Positions 12,101 through 21,110 of a stretch of 64,000 bases of DNA are shown piece after piece. The stretch spans positions 62,001 to 126,000 of the forward strand of contig JAEVHH010000004.1 of assembly GCA_017607445.1 (NCBI GenBank). Direction: 5' to 3'. The DNA is from Histoplasma ohiense. Taxonomy: Eukaryota > Ascomycota > Eurotiomycetes > Onygenales > Ajellomycetaceae. Within the stretch, counting starts at the first letter, position 1, and each line of letters begins with the position of its first letter. A program made the position numbers and the translations under genes. The notes beneath the pieces are model-generated. The model was not told the origin of the DNA and made no database searches. It saw nothing but the letters and a program-made list of their open reading frames with translations.

Positions 12101-14523
12101 CTGTCAATGCTGCTGATTCTACAGAAAAAAATCCATCAGAGACTTCATGAATCTGATCAGAACAGCTTAGTAGATACTGAATTATCTTTGATACAGAGAA
12201 GCTCAAATTGTTCTGCAGAGTATTCTTGTTTCTGAGATTTCTTTGAAACTGACACTGAAGATTATGAACTTCTCATGTCACATCTAGCAGTAATGAAAGC
12301 TGCTGAGAATGAAACAGGCCACAAATCATCTACTAATTGACTTCTAGATTTCATTAAAGAATTACAGAAGAGGGATGTCTTTACTGTAACTTGAAGTCAA
12401 GAAGTTGAGAATAGTGCAGAGTCTGAAACTCTTAGAGAAGTCTCTGATATCTTCAGAGATTCTTCAATCATCTGATAAGTAGATGAAGATTGTGAACTTC
12501 TATATTGCAATCATGCTATCTACATTTTCTCTAGCAAAGCAATCACTCAGAAGTTATTATGAATACATCATGATGATCTCTGAGCAGATCATTTTGATAT
12601 TGCCAGAATCTTAGAGCTTCTACATCACAAATATTACTGAAATACACTCTGAAAAGATGTTGAAATGTATGTCAGAGAGTGTGATATCTGCCAGCATGTT
12701 AAAGCTAAGAAGTATAAATCATACAGACAACTTGTCAAAATCTCCATGTCTACTAGACTGTTCAGTTCTCTTACTATGCATTTCATTGTTGAATTATCAC
12801 CAGTAATTCAAAAGAGAATCATCTATAATAGTATTTTGATCATACTGAACTGCTATACTAAACTAGCTAAGTACTTTCCTTGCATGACTTCAATTACTGC
12901 TTCTGATTTTGCAGAGTTGTTCATAGATGCTATTCTAAGTGATTACAGTTTGTCTTCATCTATCATATCTGATAGAGATAAGTTGTTTACCAGTCACTAC
13001 TGATCAATATTCTGTTATTATTTACAAGTTAAGCACAACCTGAGTACAGCATTCCACCCTCAAACTGATGAGCAAACAGAACATCAGAACCAAACATTAG
13101 AGAACTATTTATAAGCATACTTGAACTATCATCAGAATAACTGAGTGAATCTACTTCCACAAGCACAATTCATCTACAATTCTGTTTCTCAGACATCTAT
13201 TGATATGCCACTGTTTCAAGCACTACTAGGTTATGATTCTGTTCTGCTGAGAGAGATAATTGATAAAGAATCTGAATCTGTAACCTCTATTGATCTTGAG
13301 CTCTTAGCTACAGCAAGGGTGAAGAAATTACAAGAGATACAAAGCAACCTTCAAGTCAAAGTCAGTTATATGAAAACCCAGAGCATCTTCTTTTACTTTG
13401 TACAAAGTATACAGAGTTAAGATTGAGATTAAGAGAGAAGTTTGAATTGAGACAGTTAAATTTAAAACTTTTGTTCAATACAAAAACTGAAAATGAATTC
13501 TTGATGGAATATTTGAAAGAATCAAATATTGCAACAAGACTTCAATTGAATAGCTTGATCTGATAATAAACTCAATTTTTTTCCTTTTTCTTTTGTTTCT
13601 ATATATTTGCTTTAATGTTTGTTTTTGTTTTTATTTTTATTTTGTTACTTTGAAATTTGTTTCATTTTGATTATTTTGATTTTGTTTTGTTTTGAGAAGT
13701 TTGATTTGTGAATGATTTTTTTTTTTTCTTTTCTTTTAATAGCTGCTGTTTTGTTATAATTTTTATTTTATTCATTTTAAATTGAATGTACTGATCTGTT
13801 GTCATTCTTTTGACATTCTTTCTTATATTGAATTGTTTGAATAGTTGTTTGATTCTGGGCTGGAATTCTGCTATTGCATGTATTAAATTGACTTTGTATA
13901 TTAGCTTATTCTTAAGTTGAAAAATCCTGAAATATTTCAGGTAGATGTCATAGTCACTGACTGCATACATCTATAATAGAAGAAGAATAATCCAAGTCAA
14001 AGTCTGAAAATCCTTCAAAAAGCAAGTGGAATACTATAACAGAAGGCATCAAGAGAAATCCTTTGCCATTGAAGATCAAGTTCTTCTATCTTTCATAAAT
14101 ATAACAATTTCTAGATCTTGCTACAAGCTTGAAGATAAATGGTTTGAACTGTTTACAATTCTGAACATCATTGAATTGCAAGTATATCAACTAGATCTTC
14201 TGAGAACCTTTGAATCTATACATTCTGTCTTTCATGTTACCTTGTTGAAATTCTATTATCAGAGATCAGATGAAGAACCTAAGAAACCTTCTGACATTCT
14301 ACTCAAAGATGAAACAAAGTATTTTGTTGAAGCCATTTTGAATAAACAATTGCACCATAATAAGAAGCAATATCTTGTCAAGTGGAAAGGATATTCTAAT
14401 ACTGAGAACACTTGGAAACCCTCTAATAATCTTTTGAATTCTCATAACCTTCTCAAAGAATATGAGAAGATAAATCAAAATCAACTCCTTGTTAAGAAAA
14501 AGTATTTCAGAACACAACATTAG
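9140..14523 (+). pseudogene. gag-pol polyprotein of C (single frame, interrupted by a LINE fragment)
   Basis: Gag, protease, RT, RNase H, integrase and chromodomain lie in one frame. All open stretches before the LINE fragment share it, and so does the stretch after it once 641 bases (LINE plus one target copy) are subtracted, giving about 1,580 codons. Visible motifs are zinc knuckle CLFCGEADHLLKNC (9950-9991), protease DSEAD (10163), RT YLDD intact (11171-11182), RNase H KTDAS (about 11,626), integrase CDICQHV (about 12,680) and ISDRDKLF, and chromodomain YLVKWKGYSNTENTW (about 14,370). The first integrase Asp appears as His (TMHFIVEL). Nonsense codons are mostly TGA. The pol stop is at 14523, before the accessory gene. 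Confidence 0.9.
13364..13992 (+). mobile_element. LINE D-type 3' fragment in C integrase
   Basis: A 5'-truncated LINE copy starting in the end of the RNase H domain (SYMKTQSIFFYFV frame region), followed by the 3' UTR and a short GAAGAAGAATAAT tail. It is flanked by the 12-bp target duplication CAAGTCAAAGTC (13352-13363 and 13993-14004). Its length together with one target copy is 641 bases. The antisense frame 13671-13970 is discussed under findings. Confidence 0.9.
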
Positions 14524-15206
14524 TAGTTTTTCTATTTTTTTCTATAAAGATTTTGAAGTTTCTACTTATCTACACTTCTGCTTCAAACTGTGAAAGATTC
14601 TTGAAGCTTAGTGACACTCTTCTCCTTTTTATTCTACAAGGTTTTAGAAGTTTAATGAGGCTATGATACAATTTCAGACCCTGATCAGAAGGAAAAAGCA
14701 AAGAATCAAGATATTATTCTAAGCATTATATCTCTGATGAAAAAACTATCTAAAAAAAAAATCTTTCAAAGAATCATTCAGAACACTATCTATAATTTAA
14801 TTTTTCTTCATAATTTCAAATTCTCTTTCAATTTTACTGATTCTTTCTACAAGCTATGATCTGTTAGTGATTATCTACTGAAATTCCTTTGATTATACAT
14901 ACTGTATAAAATGTTGTCTTCAAGCATTCAATATTTTAGTCCATCTCCTCCATCCATGTAATTATTTTTTCCATTTTTTCATTCATTTCCTTCTGAGCGT
15001 CCTCAATACACTGCAGAACCACAAGAACTTCAGAGAAGAGGGCTGGATTCAATGCAATCACAGAAACAAGAGAAGCAGAGAGAGTAGCAGAAGTCAGCAC
15101 AGCAACAGATTTCCTCTTGATAGAGATTCTGCCAGCAGTAACACAGGCTTTTCAGTGCTGTGAAGCATCAGAAATATCTCCATCAATTTTATTTCACTTG
15201 AACAGA

Positions 15207-15846
15207 GATTCAAATTTAATTGTTTCAATTCAAACTTCTTTCTCAGTATTCAGAATTGAGATTGAAACTGAGAAAGAAGTTTGAATTGAAACAATTAAAT
15301 TTGAATATGTTATTCAATACAGAAACTGAAAACAAGTTTTTAATTGAATATTTGAAAGAATCAAATGTTGCTACAAGAGTTTGAATGAATTGTCTGTTAA
15401 AAATATTGAGATCAGATTTTCAATTTGATTTATTTTGATTTTTCTTTTAGTTTTTCTTTTCATCTTGCTTTGAAGTCTCTCTTAAATTGTTTATGATCAG
15501 TTTTAATTTGTTTTGAAAAGTTTGGTTTGTTTTTTGTTGATGTTATAGTTGTTGTCAGTGGTTTTTCTTTTCCTTGTTATAATAAAGCTGTCTTTTACAA
15601 TGTTTATTTCTTTTGTTTTCAAACTAAGTTGTGTTGACTTACTGACATTCTTTTGATTTTGATTTCTTTGATTGAACAGTTTGAATAGTTGTTTGATTCT
15701 GGGCTGGAATTCTGATAATGCATGTTTTAAATTGTCTTTGTATATTAAATTATTCTTGAGTTGAAAAATCCAGAAGTGTTTCAGGTAGATGTCATAGTCA
15801 CTGACTGCATGCATCTATAATTGAAGAATAATAATAATAATAATAA
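15207..15846 (+). mobile_element. LINE 3' fragment with inverted 5' end
   Basis: A second truncated LINE copy ending in a (AAT)n tail. Bases 15209-15246 are the reverse complement of 15260-15300 and represent LINE sequence in the wrong orientation; the correctly oriented part begins at 15247 (TATTCAGAATTGAG). This is the layout left by twin priming. Target duplication TTGAACAGA lies at 15198-15206 and 15847-15855. It interrupts the antisense gene of C without disturbing the frame once removed. Confidence 0.85.
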
Positions 15847-16040
15847 TTGAACAGATAATATACATTGAGCTTCTTTATGAATTGCTTCTGCATAGCCAGC
15901 AATTCAGTGTACTTTTCTGAATCTTCTTGAAATAATGTCTCTAGAGCTATTGCTTGCTCTTTGAAATGCAAGAGGATCTATTCCAGTGTTAATCTTATTG
16001 TTAAAAATCTTCAATATTCTTTCAATAAACTTACAGTATC

Positions 16041-16139
16041 ACAATGGGATTGATTTGTATGACATCTTTTACAGTTCTTAAATGCCACTTCTCAAACACA
16101 AAGAGGAACATTTTCTATTGATTTAAGACAGCAGATACA
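16041..16139 (-). other. Cysteine cluster of the C accessory gene
   Basis: Cysteine codons at 16139, 16133 and 16130, then 16100, 16073, 16064 and 16043 (minus strand) give C-x-C-C-x9-C-x8-C-x2-C-x6-C. The end reads CKRCHTNQSHCD. Spacing fits the Zn(II)2Cys6 layout except that the first loop is nine residues rather than six. One TGA stands where Trp is expected two residues after the fourth cysteine. Confidence 0.7.
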
Positions 16140-16318
16140 GCTTCTCAGCTCCAGGCTGTGAGTGTATCACTTCTTCTTCATTTGCTCTTCAATTTCTTCA
16201 TTTATGATCACATTCTCTGTGAGAATTTTTTCCATTGCAGGATCTGCTGCAATGTTCTTCTCAGTGATGAGACTCTGACTTGATTGATTGACTGAAGTAA
16301 ACAACATAATATCTGATT

Positions 16319-16379
16319 CTATTCAAAGCAAGTTAGCAACTCCTTACTGAAAATAGAGACAAAGCAACACAATACTTAC
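16319..16379 (-). other. Candidate spliceosomal intron, 61 nt
   Basis: Minus strand begins GTAAGTATTG, has the branch-type sequence TTGCTAACTTG 17 bases before the end, and closes TTTGAATAG. Length and signals are typical of ascomycete introns. The coding frame of the cysteine-cluster exon starts immediately after it. Confidence 0.6.
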
Positions 16380-16424
16380 TGACTGAGGATTTCTTCAGAA
16401 AATATGATTAAAAAACTGCTTTTA

Positions 16425-16479
16425 CTGTTAACAAATGTTTCTATATTGATAATTCATCAGTTCTCTAGTGATTACTTAC
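16425..16479 (-). other. Candidate spliceosomal intron, 55 nt
   Basis: Minus strand begins GTAAGTAATC and ends TTGTTAACAG. The exon upstream is open and reads EIPSPTPVIDISKKE into the donor site. The 45-nt exon between this and the next intron needs one CAA-to-TAA change to be open in the connecting phase, so the splicing model is provisional. Confidence 0.45.
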
Positions 16480-16682
16480 ATTCTTTCTTTGAAATATCAA
16501 TGACAGGGGTGGGGGAAGGAATCTCTCAATAGTTTATCAGAATCAGAATTTGCTCAGAGATTCTGATCCTCTATATTCTTTGTGAAATCATGTGTTCTAT
16601 GATTTTATTTACTTCTGTGTTGTCAGTTATGATTCTATTTACTTCTATGAGTTTTGTGTTATCAGTGAGATAACAAAGGTTT

Positions 16683-16947
16683 TGTAATGCACTCGTTTAT
16701 TACTTCCTTATTATCTTCGCTTATTCTTACCTCTTTCCATTATACTCTCGCTACCACTATTTCTATATGTATATATATATATCGATGTATGTATTTCGCA
16801 CATCTTCTTTCTCTTTCTTTTCTTCCTTAGTGATTAGCTACACTACATTACACTACTATACTATACTTTACAATATATTACTATTATCTCCGCTATGCTA
16901 TAAACTATCTTCTACTGTTACTCTTCACACTGTCACTACACCTCACA
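16683..16947 (-). repeat. Solo LTR of family B
   Basis: 265 bp, TGTAATGCACTCG to CACCTCACA, the reverse of the B array LTRs, with no internal B sequence next to it. Perfect target duplication GGTTT lies at 16678-16682 and 16948-16952. It marks a B insertion into C whose body was removed by LTR-LTR recombination. Confidence 0.95.
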
Positions 16948-17038
16948 GGTTTACTGTTGCTTGTTATTGTGAATTATCTATAATTACTCTATGATTTTTT
17001 GACCTGCTGAGACAGCAGCTCTTTCAGAGAGAGCAGTT

Positions 17039-17374
17039 GTAAGAAATCTGCACTAAGTTATCAGTGCTAAGCTGAAATTGATGATTGCTCTAAAGATATG
17101 ACATCACTGAACATAGCATCATCAACATTATATCAAGTTTGAAATCAAGATATTATCTTGTCACTTGCATCATACTACATCATCTACATCATAGCAAGTT
17201 TGATCTGTTTATGATACTGTGTATATAGATAGCAGCTGATTCAATCTTCTAGAGGTCAGTAAATCATTCTATTTTAATTTGACCTCTACATTCTACAATA
17301 TTGATATTAATTCAAATTCTCTCTGATATATTACTGTATTATCTTCTACAATTTAATCCTTGCAGAGTCTTAAG
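17039..17374 (+). repeat. 3' LTR of C, first 336 bp
   Basis: Begins TGTAAGAAATCTGCACTAAG and is cut at TTGCAGAGTCTTAAG by LINE D. The rest of the LTR (AATTTCTTGTGATATAAG to CTGCTTACA) is at 53359-53403. Confidence 0.95.
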
Positions 17375-17404
17375 ATTATTATTATTATTATTCTTCAATT
17401 ATAG

Positions 17405-17689
17405 ATGTATACAGTCAGTGACTATGACATCTACCTGAAATACTTCAGGATTTTTCAAATCAAGAATATTCTAATATACAAAAACAATTTGACACATGCA
17501 TTAACAGAATTCCAGCCCAGAATCAAACAACTATTCAAACTATTCAATCTAAAAATAAAATCAAAAGAATGTCAATGGGTTAGCACAACTCAACTTCAAA
17601 ACAAAGGAAATAAATATTATAAAAGACAGCAGCTATTAAAAATCAACAGAAAAGAAAAAACATTTGCAATGACTATTATCAACAAATAA
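17405..17689 (+). other. Antisense open frame in the LINE 3' UTR
   Basis: A 94-codon frame on the strand opposite to the LINE genes, beginning MYTVSDYDIYLKYFRIFQIK next to the LINE tail. The equivalent frame is open in the other two LINE fragments (13671-13970, 15503-15814), with similar proteins over about 50 residues (SDYDIYLK, EFQPRIKQLFK). No known domain is recognised. It could be a fossil gene segment or chance openness of conserved UTR. Confidence 0.4.
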
Positions 17690-17785
17690 TGAAGCAAACT
17701 GCTTGAAACAAATGAAAATTAACAATAAACAAAGTTAAAGAAAAGATCAAAATAAAATAAACAAAAACAACTGATCTAAATATCA

Positions 17786-19282
17786 TCAAATGACACTATT
17801 CAAACAAGCTCTTGTAGCAACATTTGACTCATTTAAATATTCAATTAAGAACATATTTCCAGCTTTTGTATTGAATAACAAACTCAAATTTAACTGATTC
17901 AGTTGATACTTCTCTCTCAGTCTCAATCTTAGTTCTGAATACTTTGTACAAAGTAACAGAAGATGCTCTGGATTTTCATATAACTGACAATCTGAACATA
18001 GATCATTTAAATCATCTTTAAACTTTGCTAAATATGATTTGAAATGTTCATGTCCAAGCTTTAGCTGCATTATTGTAGCAAAAAGTTTCTTCTTACACTT
18101 TATTGAGCAAGTCTTCCACTTTGGCTTAGTTTCAAATCTGGAATAATGCACACTTTTTCTTTGCATGAACCAGACATCTTGCCACTTTTGTAAACATAAT
18201 TCTCTTATTCTTCTTTTAATAAAAGACCATGTTACAATTCTTTGACAGCAGACTTCTAACTCAGTGGCTCTTTTTGCAGCTTTATCAGCCATTTCATTGC
18301 CATATATACCCATGTGAGCAGGCACCCAGTGAAGATGAATAGAACAATTGAGTGAGATTTTTCTTTGAATATTTTGAAGACTTTTCAAAATCAGCTCTAG
18401 CATTGACTGTCCACTGCTGATTTTATTACTTTGAAGTCTTTTAAGCCCTGCTTGACTATCAGAGAATATCCAAATATGCTCAAATCTTTTCCATTGTTCA
18501 ATCTTCATTTCAATCAATTTGAAAGCTCTTGAAATTGCAAATAATTCAGCATTAAAAACTTCTGACTCTTTTCCAATTTGCCAAGAATCAAGAATATAGT
18601 TTTTATCATTTTCTGAATATGCTATTCCAGCTCCAAGATTGCCTGTTTTCTCACATTTTGAGCCATCAGTGTATATAAGAATTGCTTTATTTTTCACTTG
18701 TTTCAAAAGCTTTAAATGTTCTTGAGTCTGATCTTCTTTTGAAAGTTGACTAATGTTTAAATCAACAAGATTATCAAGACTTTTCTTTCAAGGAGAGAGA
18801 TTTTCAATAGCTACTCTCTCTACATTTAAACTAGAGAAACAGTTCTTAATCATTGAGCAAATTCTAAATAACTGAGATGGTATCCTTCTTCTTTGTAAAG
18901 AACTTGAATTTTCAGATAAATCAGTCTCATTCCAATCAAGATAAAGTTCCCAATCTAATTCTAATCCATTTGACTCATTTGGAAAAGAACTTGAAACTCT
19001 CTTTCTAATAGAATGATGTGAATATAGCTTCATAATTCTGAGAGCATAATTCATACAGATTTTATCAAATCTCACTTGTGGTGGAGAAATAGAGGCTTCA
19101 ATTTCCATAGCTTTAATTGGAGTAGTTTTGAATACTTCTAGAATCTTTCTTAAAGCTGAGTTTTGAAGTTTTTGAAACCTTTCTATAAAGTGTTTTTGAC
19201 CTCTCCACCACACCTGAACTGCATAATCTGAAACAGAGGTCACACAGACAATATATAATTGTCTCATTGCTTGAAATGTCAG
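17786..19282 (-). CDS. LINE D ORF2, C-terminal half (end of RT region, RNase H)
   Basis: Continues in frame from 48029 across the B array, once one copy of the 5-bp target repeat is removed. It starts FQAMRQLYIVCVTSVSDYAV, the region after the RT fingers and palm in Tad-like elements. RNase H shows the expected residues: TDGS (18,665), NAELFAISRAF, DSQAGLKRL and HWVPAHMGIYGNEMADKAA. A C-terminal Cys/His stretch follows (CSDCQLYENPEHLLLLC). The only break is a TGA at 18788-18790 just before the RNase H domain, probably a former TGG. The frame ends ATRACLNSVI at 17786. Confidence 0.9.
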
Positions 19283-19552
19283 TGTGAGGTGTAGTGACAG
19301 TGTGAAGAGTAACAGTAGAAGATAGTTTATAACGTAGCAGAGATAATAGTAATATATTGTAGAGTGTAATATAGTAGCGTAACGTAGCGTAGTGTAGCTA
19401 ATCGCTAAGGAAGAAAAGAAAGAGAAAGAAGATGTGCGAAATACATACATCGATATATATATATACATATAGAAATAGTGGTAGCGAGAGTATAATGGAA
19501 AGAGGTAAGAATAAGTGAAGATAATAAGGAAATAATAAACAAATGCATTACA
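19283..19552 (-). repeat. B LTR 1 (3' LTR of unit B1), 270 bp
   Basis: TGTGAGGTGTAGTGACAG on the left to GCATTACA on the right. An internal (TA)n run sits at about 19,452-19,467. No inversion or duplication, unlike the other junctions. Confidence 0.95.
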
Positions 19553-19568
19553 ATTGCCCCCCTTTTTT
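19553..19568 (-). other. Polypurine tract of B1
   Basis: On the minus strand AAAAAAGGGGGGCAAT directly precedes the 3' LTR. The same position in B2 and B3 reads A6 G(A/G)G3-G6 CAAT. It is the expected primer for plus-strand DNA synthesis. Confidence 0.8.
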
Positions 19569-19705
19569 ATAAGAGCTGCCCTCAGTGATTGTATAGATTG
19601 CTTGCTAGTAGATAATTGCATTCCTGTATTGTAAGTTCCACTTGTTGATAGCAGTATATCAATCGCGTCCTCTAGATAGCTTGTATGCGCATTGTTATCG
19701 ATTTC

Positions 19706-19972
19706 CTAATGAGGTGGAATTGATGGATTCTTTGGTTGCCAGGGGTTGTGTGCAGAGAAGCAAAAAGAATTTCTTTTCTCTTGAAGATTTCTCTTCTCTT
19801 TTAACTTGATCATCATCAAAGCTCTTTGCCCTTCTGCTGTGATTTTCTCATTAATAAAGATTTTTAAATTTTCATCAGTTCTCTCTTCCTCTCTCTCCCC
19901 TCTTTTTTTCAAAATGGGCTCCCTTGAATATCTCAATTTTAAGTAAGTTGTTTCCTTGCTGGCACTTATCAT
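19706..19972 (-). other. Small sense open frame near the B1 3' LTR
   Basis: An 88-codon frame, MISASKETTYLKLRYSREP to NPSIPPH, on the same strand as pol and between the accessory gene and the 3' LTR. The equivalents in B2 (33323-33553) and B3 (40985-41251) are also open and share the core ENLKIFINEKITAEGQRAL. It overlaps the proposed first exon of the antisense gene, so at most one of the two is likely to be real here. No domain recognised. Confidence 0.3.
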
Positions 19973-21110
19973 GTATTATTGCTGGTGTTCCTTGCCAGTG
20001 GTGTTATTAGTGTGGTCACATGCACCATTAGCTCATTTCCATATAGCACCCTTTGCTGTTCACTTGTTATATTGCTCTAGATTTAGCTCTAATCACATGA
20101 TGCACAACAGTCAGATTTCTTGTGAACATTGTGCCTCCAAGCTGAGGGATGTCAACTTCTGATGTATGTTGAAGCCAAATATCTGAAAGTGTTGTGAGAC
20201 TTGTGCCTCTGCAGAGAAATTCTGCAAACTCATGAGTAATTCTCTTTAATTCTTATTTCCTTTTTCTTTTTCTTCAAATTTGCTTTTGAATAGTGATATA
20301 CTGATAATGATGCTAGGTGTGTGATACACCTCTTCTGAGGCACATCATGCACAGGCGAGCATTTATCTTTGTGGGGGTGGTGGCTGGAGAGAACATGGCC
20401 AGTCACAAAAGTCATCTTCATTGTTTAGTTAAACAATTGAACACACCTCATTTGGTGATGCTGTCTGCTTGGGACAGAGCAGAGGTGAATGCTCTATGGT
20501 CCCAGCATTGAGTGGCAGCTGAGCCTGCAGAGGTGCAGATTTTGAAGACTGTGATTGTGTCTGATTCTTTCAGAGCAGAGACATTAGGGAAAGAGAAGGG
20601 TGTGAAGAAGGAGATTTTGAAAGTGATGAGCTTCAGAGACTCTGTGATGGAGGGGTCAATTGAGAAGAGATTGATGAAGAAGGAGTTGACTGAAGAGCTG
20701 ATGAAGAAGATTGTGAAGATGTCAGTGACTGCAGTAGAGCTCATGATGCCTGCTTTCTTTGTCAATTTGCCACTGACATCAGTGGAGCAGGGGGAGAGAG
20801 TGCTCTGAATGGTGGAGAAGTGGAAGGAGAAGATGAGGGGAAATGCCTTCCTTCATTGAATATGCTGGAGAATGGGTAGATTGATGGAGAAGGGAAGATG
20901 TGAGAAGGCAAATATGTTGTGAGATAGACATTTGTCTATGCCTCTGCACTCAAAATGAGTGTCTGTAATATACAAGTATCAGAAGGAGTATTGAGTGAGG
21001 GTGGCAGAGGGAGGGGATGAGAGAGATGATGAAAGAGAGAAGAGAAAGTGAGAGATGAGAGGTATTGAGATGAGAGTGGGTGGACTGAGAGTCTTTAGAC
21101 TTTTCTTAGA
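19914..21110 (+). pseudogene. Antisense accessory gene of B1 with Zn2Cys6-like cluster
   Basis: Opposite to gag-pol, between the pol end and the 3' LTR. A candidate start ATG at 19914 (MGSLEYLNF) runs into GTAAGTTG at 19943; the same donor is kept in all three units. The cysteine cluster is at 20121-20225: C-x2-C-x10-C-x8-C-C-x2-C-x6-C. After a probable intron (GTAATTCT at 20236 to GATGCTAG at 20316, phase not matching in this copy) a ~250-codon frame from 20317 (CDTPLLRHIMHRRAF) continues past 21,050, rich in Lys and Glu, with only TGA stops. Its 3' end converges with the pol tail. The counterpart in C sits in the same place and orientation. Function unknown; zinc-dependent nucleic-acid binding is an inference from the cysteines. 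Confidence 0.65.

Larger units (their letters stand above)
14936..17034 (-). pseudogene. Antisense accessory gene of C with Zn2Cys6-like cluster
   Basis: On the strand opposite to gag-pol, between the pol stop and the 3' LTR, one frame stays coding-like once the LINE fragment (15207-15855) and solo LTR (16683-16952) are removed; it reads straight across both insertion sites. It ends KMEKIITWMEEMD then TAA at 14936. Central residues form C-x2-C-x9-C-x8-C-x2-C-x6-C (16041-16139). Downstream is a Glu/Lys-rich helix-forming part (FKEQAIALETLFQEDSEKY). Two intron-like segments lie upstream. About six internal stops, nearly all TGA, mark decay. The start codon is not resolved. The family is not one I can name; a retrotransposon-encoded DNA- or chromatin-binding protein is a guess from the cysteine spacing only. 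Confidence 0.65.

Noticed and set aside
16767..16994. Open frame beginning MYIYISMYVFRTSSF, repeated near every B LTR
   Set aside because: It is a translation of the LTR itself (TA-repeat and pyrimidine-rich strand) and recurs wherever that LTR occurs, including as false extensions of the LINE frames at 18788-19621 and 47876-48553.
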